The notes under the pieces are model-generated. The model saw nothing but the letters and a program-made list of their open reading frames with translations, was not told the DNA's origin and did not search any database. Made by a program: the position numbers and the translations under genes. Source: a virus. Taken from it: 26,394 bases of DNA. Of this stretch, positions 8,660-17,792 are shown one piece after another; the stretch's first letter is position 1, and the number at the start of each line of letters is the position of its first letter. The DNA lies in the IMG/VR virus record IMGVR_UViG_3300042876_000252, positions 1 to 26,394 of that record; one strand, 5' to 3'.

Positions 8660-11600
8660 ATGGCTGATGAGACTCAGTTTAACCAAGAGCTGAACAATGC
8701 AACCGTGGCTGAGTCCATCCCCCAGCCCGAGATAACCAGAGAGCGTATTCAATCAATCATCCAATCCAACTTCTTGGACCTCACCAAAGAGCAGGGGGAG
8801 TATGCTTACAGCAAGGGTATGCTCACCCCTGAGCAGGCCCATGACCACGCCGACTATCTCACCAACCCGGTGAACTATCACTTCAGGGATGCCTTCCGGG
8901 GTGTGGGGCGAGGTGTCAGGAATGCAGCGGATGAGCTGATGCAGACCGGGCAGAGCCTCTACAAGTGGGCGACCGGCTCAGAGTTCCAGTCGGTACATCT
9001 CCCGGAGATGGTTCAGAAGCCCAACACTGCAATCGGTGGCTTGACTGAGGGGCTCTCACAGTTCGCCACAGCGTTCATCCCCTACATGGGCATGGCCGGG
9101 AAGGTGGCCAAAGTGGGTAAGCTGGCCACGCTAGCGGAAGCCTCTCCCAAGATTGCTGAGTTTGTGAAGATGACGGTTGCGGGTATGGCTACCGATGCCA
9201 CAGCGTTTGACCCCTACCAAGGTGGTCTGTCCAACTTTATCCAAGACAACCCATCCCTGAGCAACCCCATCACGGAGTTTCTCAAGGCTGATCCCAGCAG
9301 GCCCGAGGGATTTGCAAGGCTCACCAAAGCCATCGAAGGGGCAATCACCGGCACGGCTGCTGAGGGCCTCTTGCTGGCTCTGAGGTTCACCAAGGCCAAG
9401 CTGTGGGGCGTCAACAGGCAAGACCCTGCCGCTGTGGCTGAAGCTGTGGGGAAGGACTTCATAGGGCCGGTCAAGCCTACTCCCATCACACTAGATGCAG
9501 ATGGAAAGCTCGCTTTCAAGAACAGGGACATTGCTGTTGAGGGCCGGGTAGTGGATGGAGAGTTCGTCATCACCTCCGCTGTGAAGGACGCAGAGAGTAC
9601 CAACAAGAAGACCTTGGGAACGGCCCTGGAAGACATTCTGACGCAGTTAGCTGACCAGGGGCATGAGATTAAGTCCATCCGTGGGGAGGGCTCACAGGCT
9701 TTCACAAAGGCCATACTGGACAAGTACGGTGACGCTGTCGGAGTGACCCAAGGGTTGAACGATGCTCAACGGAAAGTCGAAGTCAACATGCTCAAGGTGC
9801 CGGGTAAGTACGGGCACACTGTTGCCGATATGGTCAGCAAGCCTGTTGAGATGCCTGTGTTCGAGATGGATGAGAAGGAGCTATACACCAGGGCGGCAAA
9901 GGTTGTGCTGGGTGATGAGGGTATTGATAAGGCGTTGATTCAGCGTACCGTCAACATTCAGAATATCAATGCACCTGAGCAAGCAGTGCGTCTTATACAG
10001 GAAACAGGTAGAGCCACCGAAGTAGAAGCACAGGTCATGAAGCAGAATGCTGTTGTGAGTGATGAGGCGCAGAAGGTTGCCGCCAACACATTCCTAAGAA
10101 AGACTCTTGACCTGCCTGCACAGCTAGCCAAAGACTGGTTCATGATGAAGGACGGGACTAGATTCAGCGCCCGAGTCTTGGGTTACAAGTCGGTAATCAC
10201 CAATCTATTCGAGTCATGGCAGCAAGAGATTAAGGATGCCCTGGCTTCGAGGGATATTACAGCCGGGCTCAAGGCTATGGAGTCCGGGGCAATACTGGGC
10301 AAGGCCCTCTACATGTTCAAGGGCATAGAGAATGAAGTAGGACTTTCCCTGCGCGCCATAGGGATCAACACCAAGGGAATGCGGAATGCTTGGGAGAATC
10401 TAACTCCTGATGCTCTGAAGTCCTTGATGGATACCGAGGGAAGTTCGATATGGGGCAAGCTGGAACGGATAGCCAACGTGACCGATCCGGCTGTGCTGGC
10501 CCGGCTGGCCCGTGGAGAATCGGAACACAAGTTCCTCAGTGGCCTGCTGGAGTTCCGGCAGAGTGCCCTGTTGGCCAACCCCGGCACCAACGTGGTGAAC
10601 ATCGCAGGGAACGGCTTGGCCTTGACCATGAGCAAGCTGGAGAGGTCCACCGCGCTGGGCTGGGAGTCAGCCAGACACCTTGACCCAGCTATTGCCAAGG
10701 AAGTGGTTGCGGACCTCTACGGTGCTACACGTGGGATCATCGAGGCCATACGGTTGCCGTTCAACATCGTGAAGAAGACCAAAGAGACATGGGAGCAGAT
10801 AGAGCAGCAGCAGGGCTTTGCCATGAAGGTGCGTGCAGCAAAGAAGACCTTCCTGGATGACCCCGAGTTCGGCACTTTCTGGAAGTCCTTGATGACCGGA
10901 GATTCGTTCATGGACCCTGCCGGGGCTATGCAAGGCGAGCTTCGCAATGCAGCCATCCCCACTTATCTTGGTGGCCCTGTATGGCGGCTGGCCTTCCGGC
11001 TCCCCACAGCGATGGATGAATTGTTCAAGTCCATTGCGTACCATTCGGAGCTTCACGCACTGAGCTACCGTGAGATGAGGATGCACTCCCCCGCCACAGG
11101 TGCGCTTGAGTTCCTGCACAAGATGGGCACCAATCCCTCTGAGCAGATCCGGTTACAAGCCCTTCAGAAGATGCAAGAGCTTACCTTCAGCTCACCCTTG
11201 GGACCAATGGCCTCTGCCATCGGGCGTGCCATGAACTCTGATACACGGCTGGGGCTGACTACGAAGATCATGTTCTTTCCCTTCTACAAAATCGCCGTGA
11301 ACCTCGCCAAGTTTGGCATAGACCGCACCCCGTTGCTTGCCATGACCACCAAACGATTCAAGGAAGACGTTGCCGCTGGAGGGATCAGGAGAGCTGAAGC
11401 CTTCACCAGGATGGGCACGGGATCGGCCCTGCTGGGCTTAGGTGCCACGCTGTATGCGGCAGGTAGGATCACAGGGGCCGCGCCGAAGGATCAGGCACAG
11501 GCTTGGATAAACGCCGGGATACCTGAGTATGCATACAAGTGGAGGGACACCGGGAATAATGAAAGGGATTGGATCAGGTTCAACCGGCTGGACCCCTTGG

Positions 11601-12442
11601 CCATGTTCCTTGGTATATCCGCCGATGTGGTGGGCACTATCGAAAGACGGATGGTGTCGGAAGACAAACAGGAAGACCTCATCACAGCGGCCACAATGAT
11701 CCTAAGCAACAACTTGGCCTCTAAGACGTACATGAGAAGTATGTCCGAGATGATGGACGTGCTTTTCAGGTCCGACCGGATGAACCTGGACAAATGGGGC
11801 AGGAACCACATAGCCTCATACTTCCCCTTCGCTTCGGGATTTGACGCCTTGCAGCGGGAACGTGATCCGCTGATGCGTGAGCCGGTCGATGCTTGGGATG
11901 CGTTTATCACACAGCACATCTCACCGGAAGACCTCCCAGCACGTAGACACAATGTCTATGGCACACCAGTGGAGCGCCATGAGCGCACCTTGACGGCCTT
12001 CGACAAGTACCACGAATCGAATGACCCTGTGTTGCAAGAGATGCTCAAGGTAGGTGCCAACGTGGGTGCGCCGACCGAGCACACCAGGATTGCCAACCAA
12101 CCTATCAAATACACTTCAGCTCAGTTCCAGCGACTCAATGACATCATCAGCACACTACCTATGAGAGAGTCATTGGAGAAGCAAATCAATCATCCGGGCT
12201 ACAAACAGATAGACGACAGTGAAGCCGGGAAGGAATTGAAATCGCGGATCTTGAAGAGGACCGTTGAGAACATCAGGAGTACGGCAAAGAGAATCCTGAT
12301 GAAGGAGGATCAGACTATCACAAACGAAGTCAAACAGAAGCTCTTGAAGCAGGCCGATGCTATCCGGGGGATTCACACCGTGGCTCAACCCAAGGCCCAG
12401 CTTGAAGAATGGAACACCTTACGCCTTAACGAGGTAGATTGA
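8660..12442 (+). CDS. Internal virion protein D (T7 gp16-like)
   Basis: At 1260 residues this is close to T7 gp16 (1318 residues), the ejected protein that spans the inner membrane and helps pull DNA in. Position after the gp15-like gene, great length and composition support the call. Hydrophobic stretches lie at about residues 130-185 and 920-940 (GSALLGLGATLYAAG). The conserved C-terminal third contains RFNRLDPLAMFLGISADVVG and HIASYFPFASGFDALQ. I see no soluble-lytic-transglycosylase motif at the N-terminus, where T7 gp16 has one; the neighbouring genes carry lysozyme-like sequence instead. AAGGAAGGT precedes the ATG. The stop overlaps the next start by one base. Confidence 0.9.
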   Translation: MADETQFNQELNNATVAESIPQPEITRERIQSIIQSNFLDLTKEQGEYAYSKGMLTPEQAHDHADYLTNPVNYHFRDAFRGVGRGVRNAADELMQTGQSLYKWATGSEFQSVHLPEMVQKPNTAIGGLTEGLSQFATAFIPYMGMAGKVAKVGKLATLAEASPKIAEFVKMTVAGMATDATAFDPYQGGLSNFIQDNPSLSNPITEFLKADPSRPEGFARLTKAIEGAITGTAAEGLLLALRFTKAKLWGVNRQDPAAVAEAVGKDFIGPVKPTPITLDADGKLAFKNRDIAVEGRVVDGEFVITSAVKDAESTNKKTLGTALEDILTQLADQGHEIKSIRGEGSQAFTKAILDKYGDAVGVTQGLNDAQRKVEVNMLKVPGKYGHTVADMVSKPVEMPVFEMDEKELYTRAAKVVLGDEGIDKALIQRTVNIQNINAPEQAVRLIQETGRATEVEAQVMKQNAVVSDEAQKVAANTFLRKTLDLPAQLAKDWFMMKDGTRFSARVLGYKSVITNLFESWQQEIKDALASRDITAGLKAMESGAILGKALYMFKGIENEVGLSLRAIGINTKGMRNAWENLTPDALKSLMDTEGSSIWGKLERIANVTDPAVLARLARGESEHKFLSGLLEFRQSALLANPGTNVVNIAGNGLALTMSKLERSTALGWESARHLDPAIAKEVVADLYGATRGIIEAIRLPFNIVKKTKETWEQIEQQQGFAMKVRAAKKTFLDDPEFGTFWKSLMTGDSFMDPAGAMQGELRNAAIPTYLGGPVWRLAFRLPTAMDELFKSIAYHSELHALSYREMRMHSPATGALEFLHKMGTNPSEQIRLQALQKMQELTFSSPLGPMASAIGRAMNSDTRLGLTTKIMFFPFYKIAVNLAKFGIDRTPLLAMTTKRFKEDVAAGGIRRAEAFTRMGTGSALLGLGATLYAAGRITGAAPKDQAQAWINAGIPEYAYKWRDTGNNERDWIRFNRLDPLAMFLGISADVVGTIERRMVSEDKQEDLITAATMILSNNLASKTYMRSMSEMMDVLFRSDRMNLDKWGRNHIASYFPFASGFDALQRERDPLMREPVDAWDAFITQHISPEDLPARRHNVYGTPVERHERTLTAFDKYHESNDPVLQEMLKVGANVGAPTEHTRIANQPIKYTSAQFQRLNDIISTLPMRESLEKQINHPGYKQIDDSEAGKELKSRILKRTVENIRSTAKRILMKEDQTITNEVKQKLLKQADAIRGIHTVAQPKAQLEEWNTLRLNEVD

Positions 12443-12882
12443 TGAGCTACAACCCCAAGCAGTTCAAAGCCCTTGTCACCAAGATTCTCAAGGCCGTACC
12501 CATGGAGAACTTCTATTCCGAAGCTGCTGTATATCTCTTGCTGGGCACGGCTGCACAAGAGTCCACCTTTGGCACCTACCTCAGACAGATCACCGGCCCC
12601 GCAAGGGGCTGCTTTCAAATGGAGGGTGCCACATTCAATTGGCTCAAGGAGAAGTACAAGGGCTTAATGCCCGAGCTGGCCCAGTGGGATGCAGATGATA
12701 TGGAGTGGAACCTCGCTCTTGCTATCATCATGTGCCGATTAAAGTACATGAGTTGTCCCGGAGCCTTACCCACGGAGCTGGTGGGTTGGGCGGCCTACTG
12801 GAAGAAGTACTATAACACCCCCTTGGGTGCGGGTACTGAGATGGAATTCATCAGGAACTTTAAACGGTTCGTAACAGTTTAA
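12442..12882 (+). CDS. Small lysozyme/transglycosylase-like protein
   Basis: This 146-residue protein starts at the ATG in TGATG, overlapping the gp16-like stop. The motif GTAAQESTFGTYLRQ has a Glu (E40) in the place of the catalytic acid of lysozyme-fold transglycosylases. It is followed by GPARGCFQMEGATFNWL, resembling the G-x-x-G-x-x-Q-x substrate-binding motif. It most likely cleaves peptidoglycan. It could be the endolysin, paired with the membrane protein at 14676, or a virion-associated hydrolase replacing the domain missing from the gp16-like protein. No signal peptide is visible. Its place between the internal virion proteins and the tail fibre favours a virion or late-lysis role. 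T7 has no gene here. Confidence 0.7.
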   Translation: MSYNPKQFKALVTKILKAVPMENFYSEAAVYLLLGTAAQESTFGTYLRQITGPARGCFQMEGATFNWLKEKYKGLMPELAQWDADDMEWNLALAIIMCRLKYMSCPGALPTELVGWAAYWKKYYNTPLGAGTEMEFIRNFKRFVTV

Positions 12883-12894
12883 CTTAGGAGTGTT

Positions 12895-14679
12895 ATGGCT
12901 TATTCGCATGTGACTTACGTAGGGGATGGATCGACAACAGTATTCGCTGTGCCCTTCCCCTACATTTCCCCGCTGGATGTTGCTGTTACTGTGGCCGGTG
13001 CTCCGGTCGAGCCTGCATGGCTCACAGACGCAAGCATATCACTGGTGCCTGCCCCTGTCTCCGGCTCCCTCGTGAAGATTCAGCGCAGGACTTCTCCTGA
13101 GACTCGTAAGGTGGAGTTCAACGACAGCTCCAACCTCACTGCCGCCACACTCAACAAGGATTCGCTCCAGGCGTTCTATCTGGCACAGGAGTCAGCGGAC
13201 GATATTGACAGTGTGGAAGCCGGGATCAGCGGAGAGATCCAGTCCCGTTTGACTGAAGACATCGACATCAGGAACACCATTGCTGAACTCGTGGTTGGCT
13301 CTCTGCCTGTCGAAGTTGAGCCGGCGAACAACGCTGTGCCCAGGGCCGGGAGCACCGGAAGACTCAGCCGGAAGTGGTTGGGTGATGTGATCGACATCCG
13401 GGACTATGGTGCAGTGTGCAACTCCCTTACGGATGACACCACAGCAATAAGGAACGCCATAACTGGTAATCCAGGTGGGCATATCATCATCACAGGTGTG
13501 CCTGTGGTAACCAGTGGGCTCAACTTGTCCGGCTTCGGTGGGACTATCGAATGGTTGGGTGGTGCTTATCTCAAGGCTGGCGCAAACGACTTCAAAGTGT
13601 TCTTCAATACTACTAACTCTTGGGGTTGCCGACTGATTGACCTCCGTATAAAGGGCACTGGTACAACTGGTGTCATCGCCGGGGAGTTCTCAAGATTCAA
13701 TTACAACGGTGCTGCCATCGTCAGACCGTACCTCAGAGATATGCATAGCGGGTTCATCCTCACATCGCTCAACTTTGGACTCTCCATTGAGTATCCATGT
13801 ATGGTCAATGTGCTGCATCCGATAAAGCTGTTGTACTCCAACTCAGCAGTCATCATTCACCATCCTATTATAGACGGTTACGGAGAGGTGGAAGATGATC
13901 CGGCGATTGAGATTACATCAGATGGCAACATAGGGGTCAAGATCCTCGGCGGCTTCATCCAAGCTGGCAAGGTTGGGCTCCGTGATTCGGGAAGAGCCAC
14001 ACAAGTGCTTGGCACCTACTTTGAGAACAACGATGAGGACATCGACCTTGTGAACAGCAAGTTCTTCTCTTCGCTGGGCACGAACCATGCCGCACTTGTC
14101 GGTGCATCCGCATACAGACTGCGGAACTCTGATGGCGCACTCATCGTGAATCCGTACATGGGATCGGGTGCCAGATCCACCGGGCTGCTCGACTCCAACG
14201 GATCGAACACCAATTGTTCGGTGCAGTACACACGAGGTGCGGCCACAGAGAATGTCCCGCTGGGCGTTACTACCGGGATCAACTTCATCTATCCTGTGAC
14301 GAGAGGCACCTTTACCCCTGTTGTAGCTGGTACAACATCTGCCGGGGTGGGCACCTATACTGTGCAATGGGGGCGTTACACCCAGGAAGGCAAGAGAGTG
14401 ACCGCCGAGATGTTCTTGACGTGGACAGCCCACACAGGCACGGGGAACATCTCCGTGACCGGACTGCCCGTTGCAGCGGACTCCGCATTCCTCACCTTCC
14501 ACCAAGGCCCTGTTGTGTTCTCTGGCGGCCCCTACACCGGCCCCGGCTTAACCTGTTACCTCAATGGAACCGGGAACAACATCACCGTGGCCCAAGTGTC
14601 CACTGCCGGTGCGCTGTCCTTCGTGGCGCTGCCTGCTGCTGGATCACTGAAGATCCGTATGGAGTATGATACACCGTGA
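12895..14679 (+). CDS. Tail fibre/tailspike with T7 gp17-like anchor and pectate-lyase-like beta-helix
   Basis: The 594-residue protein has three parts. Residues 1 to about 110 match the gp17 N-terminal tail-attachment domain: YVGDGSTTVFAVPFPYISP, then FNDSSNLTAATLNKDSLQAF and an AQESADD end. Residues about 167-195, DIRDYGAVCNSLTDDTTAIR, match the start of pectate-lyase-3-type beta-helices (usually DFGAVGDGVTDDTAAIQ). The following repeats, such as GFGGTIEWLGGAYLKAG and IKILGGFI-type strands, suit a right-handed beta-helix. The last ~110 residues (GTFTPVVAGTTSAGVGTYTV onward) look like a separate C-terminal beta domain. It should bind the host surface and may depolymerise a capsule or O-antigen, but catalytic residues cannot be assigned. 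TTAGGAG precedes the start. Confidence 0.9.
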   Translation: MAYSHVTYVGDGSTTVFAVPFPYISPLDVAVTVAGAPVEPAWLTDASISLVPAPVSGSLVKIQRRTSPETRKVEFNDSSNLTAATLNKDSLQAFYLAQESADDIDSVEAGISGEIQSRLTEDIDIRNTIAELVVGSLPVEVEPANNAVPRAGSTGRLSRKWLGDVIDIRDYGAVCNSLTDDTTAIRNAITGNPGGHIIITGVPVVTSGLNLSGFGGTIEWLGGAYLKAGANDFKVFFNTTNSWGCRLIDLRIKGTGTTGVIAGEFSRFNYNGAAIVRPYLRDMHSGFILTSLNFGLSIEYPCMVNVLHPIKLLYSNSAVIIHHPIIDGYGEVEDDPAIEITSDGNIGVKILGGFIQAGKVGLRDSGRATQVLGTYFENNDEDIDLVNSKFFSSLGTNHAALVGASAYRLRNSDGALIVNPYMGSGARSTGLLDSNGSNTNCSVQYTRGAATENVPLGVTTGINFIYPVTRGTFTPVVAGTTSAGVGTYTVQWGRYTQEGKRVTAEMFLTWTAHTGTGNISVTGLPVAADSAFLTFHQGPVVFSGGPYTGPGLTCYLNGTGNNITVAQVSTAGALSFVALPAAGSLKIRMEYDTP

Positions 14680-14936
14680 CAAGAGATGATCTAAAGCCGA
14701 TCATGGTTGAGGCTGTAAGGGAAGCTCTAGCTACACACAGGTGCTTCTGTAACCTGTCGGGGGAGGGTATCTCCCCTGCCACTCATGTGGAGCACCATAG
14801 GGAGTGGGGGGAGTTGAAGCAGTCCATAGGCAAAGTGAAAGTCGGAGTTGTGCTTGCTATTTGCACACTGATAACAACTTCCGGTTTGGGAGTACTCTGG
14901 CTTGGCTTGAAATACACTTTCGGAGTAGCGAAATGA
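14676..14936 (+). CDS. Small single-pass membrane protein, putative holin
   Basis: The 86-residue product starts with GTG inside GTGA, overlapping the tail-fibre stop, which implies coupled translation. The first half is polar and contains HRCFCN (residues 21-26) and a His pair (HVEHH). Residues about 56-78 form one hydrophobic helix (VGVVLAICTLITTSGLGVLW), and the last residues are short and basic. In T7 the class II holin gp17.5 lies at exactly this place, between fibre and small terminase, so a lysis role is likely. It has no sequence feature that proves holin activity, and a spanin or anchor function is possible. The CxC and His residues are unusual for a holin. Confidence 0.6.
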   Translation: MTRDDLKPIMVEAVREALATHRCFCNLSGEGISPATHVEHHREWGELKQSIGKVKVGVVLAICTLITTSGLGVLWLGLKYTFGVAK

Positions 14937-15148
14937 CAAGAGCGGAAAACCTTAGCAAACTGTTTGACACCGTGTGTGACACTCTCTCTGAGAAGTTGCA
15001 GAGCGAAGAGTGTACCCCCAATGATGTGAAGAACGCGATTCAGTTCTTGAAGGACAACGGGATAACCGGAGAGCCGCGCAAGGGTACTCCCCTGGATAGG
15101 CTGCTGGAAGACCTCCCGTTCAACGAGATAAACCCGCACGTGAGCTAG
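14933..15148 (+). CDS. terS: Terminase small subunit (T7 gp18-like)
   Basis: The 71-residue frame starts at ATG 14933, overlapping the previous stop as ATGA. An upstream extension of the open frame to 14804 only shadows the holin-like gene. The segment NDVKNAIQFLKDNGITGEPR is the recognisable core of T7-like small terminases, which typically read ARQFLKDNNI. The N-terminal part is a helix of the kind used for oligomer and DNA contacts. T7 gp18 has 89 residues, so this one is short. It should recognise concatemeric DNA for packaging together with the large subunit encoded next. Confidence 0.85.
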   Translation: MTRAENLSKLFDTVCDTLSEKLQSEECTPNDVKNAIQFLKDNGITGEPRKGTPLDRLLEDLPFNEINPHVS

Positions 15149-15271
15149 GTCTACACATGGCACCCCGTTAGAGGCCCTTTACAGAGCTTCTGGCGGGGGC
15201 ACCTTAGCACCCACCTAATCATATCACCCATCCCCCGTTAGTCCCTCCTGAACCCACACAGAAAGAAAAAT
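15149..15271 (+). other. Intergenic gap between small and large terminase genes
   Basis: No gene fits here, whereas T7 carries the Rz-like 18.5 gene. The gap holds two copies of the intergenic motif CCCC(C)GTTAG, at 15162-15171 and 15232-15242, and a related GGCACCTTAG at about 15198-15206. The leader AGAAAGAAAAAT before the large-terminase start is A-rich rather than a clear Shine-Dalgarno. Confidence 0.5.
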
Positions 15272-16999
15272 ATGACGGATACCATGGGTAATCGGGTGAA
15301 CCCCGAGAATCCCATCCAGATGAACCCGGTTAAAGCCGACTTTCGCAATTTCATGTATTTGGTTTGGAAACACCTCAACCTCCCTGACCCCACACCTGTG
15401 CAATACGAGATTGCCTATTACCTTCAGCACGGACCCGACCGACAGATCATAGAGGCGTTCCGGGGTGTGGGTAAGAGCTGGATCACCTCTGCCTTTGTGG
15501 TGTGGACCCTCTTGAGAAACCCCAATGCTCAGTTCTTGGTGGTCAGTGCCAGCAAGCAGAGGGCCGATGCGTTCTCGACGTTCACCCTGCGCCTGATCTA
15601 CGACATGCCCATCTTGCAACACCTCATCCCGAGGACCGACCAGCGCAACAGTAAGATTGCCTTTGACGTTGACGGAGCCAGAGCGGCACATGCCCCCAGC
15701 GTGAAGAGTGCCGGTGTGTTCGGCCAGTTGGCGGGCTCCCGCTCCACACACATCATTGCCGATGACGTAGAGATTCCCAACAACTCAGCCACACAGGACA
15801 TGCGCGACAAGCTGCTCAAGGCCGTGATGGAGTTCGAAGCAATCAAGGTGCCGGAAGGCGGCAGGATCACCTACCTTGGCACTCCTCAGACCGAAGAGTC
15901 AATCTATAACAAGCTCAGGGGGAAGGGCTTCCAGTGCTGCATATGGCCTGCCCGAGTCCCGACCGAGGATCAGCTTGGAGTTTATCAAGACTCCCTGGCA
16001 CCCTCCATCGAGCGGATGACCATGGAAGGCAAGGCAGGGAGAGCAACAGACCCTCGACGGTTCACCGATGTCAAGCTGATGGAGACTGAGGCAAGCATGG
16101 GCCGGTCCGGATTCGCCCTTCAGTTCATGTTGGACACAGCGCCCAGTGATGCAGACAAGTACCCCCTCAAGCTCAGTGACCTGATAGTCATGGACCTCAA
16201 CCCCAAGAAGGCCCCCGCCTTGGTGCAGTACGGCTCAAGTGTCGAGCTGCAAATGAAGGAGCTGGCAAACATCGGGTTCGACGGTGACAGATGGTACAGG
16301 CCCCTCTACTCAGACAAAGAGTGGGCCGAGTTCGAAGGCAGCGTGATGGCCATAGATCCATCAGGCCGTGGCGCAGACGAGACTACCTATGCCGTGGTGA
16401 AGCAGTTGCACGGTATGCTCTTCCTTACGGCCTTCGGTGGCTTCAAGGGCGGCTACGAGGATCACACACTCTATGCCCTGGCTCAGGTGGCCAAGGACCA
16501 GAACGTCAACGAGATTGTCATAGAGTCCAACTTTGGTGACGGTATGTTCTCCCGGTTGTTTCAGCCCGTGCTCAACAAGCTGCACAGGTGTGTGATTAGC
16601 GAGAAGTCACACCACACTCAGAAGGAAAAGAGGATCATCGACGTTCTTGAGCCTGTCATGAACCGACACAAGCTGGTAATCGACAGGTCTTGTGTGGTGG
16701 AGGATCTGAAGAAGGTAAGTGACAGGTTGACCTTCTCGTTGTTCTACCAGATGACCAGGATCACCAGAGAGCGTGGCGCGCTGAAGCATGATGACTTGAT
16801 CGACGTGCTCAGTATGGCTGTGGCCTACTGGGTGGAGAGCATGAGCCGTGATGACACCGAGGCACTGAAGAACTGGAAGGAGCAGGCCCTTGAGGATCAG
16901 CTCCAGGAATTCGTGGACGGCTGCACTCAGGGGAAGGGGAAGCTAGTCGGACGGCCTGTCAATAAGAATAATTGGTTGTTCGGGATGCAGCGTAAGTAG
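15272..16999 (+). CDS. terL: Terminase large subunit (T7 gp19-like)
   Basis: The 575-residue packaging motor (T7 gp19 is 586) shows the expected ATPase and nuclease motifs. Walker A is EAFRGVGKS at residues 61-69, and Walker B is HIIADDVE with D164 and D165. The C-terminal RNase H-fold nuclease has acidic residues in MAIDPSGRGADE (D362), VIESNFGDG (E418) and KHDDLIDVLSMA (D507). It pumps DNA into the prohead and cuts concatemers, which in T7-like phages leaves short direct terminal repeats. It is the last late gene, and the genome ends are expected in the following non-coding kilobase. Confidence 0.96.
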   Translation: MTDTMGNRVNPENPIQMNPVKADFRNFMYLVWKHLNLPDPTPVQYEIAYYLQHGPDRQIIEAFRGVGKSWITSAFVVWTLLRNPNAQFLVVSASKQRADAFSTFTLRLIYDMPILQHLIPRTDQRNSKIAFDVDGARAAHAPSVKSAGVFGQLAGSRSTHIIADDVEIPNNSATQDMRDKLLKAVMEFEAIKVPEGGRITYLGTPQTEESIYNKLRGKGFQCCIWPARVPTEDQLGVYQDSLAPSIERMTMEGKAGRATDPRRFTDVKLMETEASMGRSGFALQFMLDTAPSDADKYPLKLSDLIVMDLNPKKAPALVQYGSSVELQMKELANIGFDGDRWYRPLYSDKEWAEFEGSVMAIDPSGRGADETTYAVVKQLHGMLFLTAFGGFKGGYEDHTLYALAQVAKDQNVNEIVIESNFGDGMFSRLFQPVLNKLHRCVISEKSHHTQKEKRIIDVLEPVMNRHKLVIDRSCVVEDLKKVSDRLTFSLFYQMTRITRERGALKHDDLIDVLSMAVAYWVESMSRDDTEALKNWKEQALEDQLQEFVDGCTQGKGKLVGRPVNKNNWLFGMQRK

Positions 17000-17023
17000 C
17001 TGACTTTCCGCCTTATACTTCGT

Positions 17024-17122
17024 ACCCCCTTAGTTGAGATAAGCCAGGGTAAAGTGTTATGTTATACTGTATGTATAACTCATGTCCAAGATCCATGGTA
17101 AAGTGTATGGTACTCACTATAA
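17024..17122 (+). promoter_or_regulatory. Promoter-like module A (near-duplicate of the RNA polymerase leader)
   Basis: Blocks in order: ACCCCCTTAGTTGA (17024-17037); a 28-bp block (17047-17074) identical to 22475-22502 and containing an extended -10, TGTTATACT (17060-17068); ATGTCCAAGATCCAT (17082-17096), identical to 22523-22537; and TACTCACTATAA (17111-17122). ACTCACTATA equals the core of the T7 RNA polymerase promoter, and CACTATAA is shared with module B. It may be a host promoter, a phage polymerase promoter near the right end (like phi-OR), or both. Confidence 0.5.
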
Positions 17123-17696
17123 ACCTACACAGATAATCCTACTCTGCGGCGGGATGGGCTGGCAAGAAGTGCGAAAAGTCACACCTCTTGAAAGTCCGTC
17201 CTGCCCAACAGGGGATTAACTTTAGACATCCCTCCAGAGGGACATCTAGATTAGCTCCCTGCTCAGGTGTCGGGCTAGGTATTTGGCCAAAAAATCTGAG
17301 ATGGTATACGCAGGTGTTTAGCGGGTGAGTGTCCCCCGTGGCCCCGCGCACGTAGTACAGCCGCACGTAGTTAAACTTGAACTTAAACAGTACTGTCTTG
17401 ACTGTTCAAATCATCCATAAAGGCAAGCTCGGGCGCTGGACTGTGCCATAGTATCCACACAAGGCCACATCTAAACCCTTGCCTAGCCTCACTGTGTATC
17501 GGATTGACAATCCTATGCTGTGCTCTTGACTGGGTCAGGGCGTGGGCATTGCCCTACCTGAACGTGGTCATGCTGCGCCTTGAGTTCGACAATGGCGAAT
17601 CTCATAGCCACTCTTGCATTCGATAATGTCGAACGCTTGTGTGTGGTTTGATCTATCGCTTTTCTTTCACCTAACTTTCACCTTTCCCAGGTAACA

Positions 17697-17792
17697 CGAC
17701 CTAGCCCAGCACCTTGCCATCGACCTAGCCCAGCACCTTGCCATCGACCTAGCCCAGCACCTTACCATCGACCCAGCCAAACACCTCGCCAT
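17697..17792 (+). repeat. 24-bp direct tandem repeat, four copies
   Basis: The unit CGACCTAGCCCAGCACCTTG followed by CCAT occurs identically at 17697-17720 and 17721-17744, with one change at 17745-17768, and degenerately at 17769-17792. On the minus strand it would encode repeats of MARCWARS, but that reading frame has no start context and I take it as a by-product. The repeat could be a replication or packaging element near the genome ends, or simple slippage expansion. Confidence 0.8.

Noticed and set aside
17139-17366. Minus-strand 75-codon frame in the gene-free region
   Set aside because: Against the direction of all genes, composition not protein-like, no ribosome-binding site.
17504-17548. 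Additional sigma70 promoters at TTGACA 17504 and TTGACT 17526
   Set aside because: No acceptable -10 hexamer at 16-18 bp spacing for either box.
17697-17792. CRISPR array
   Set aside because: The 24-bp units are contiguous with no spacers and no cas genes are present.
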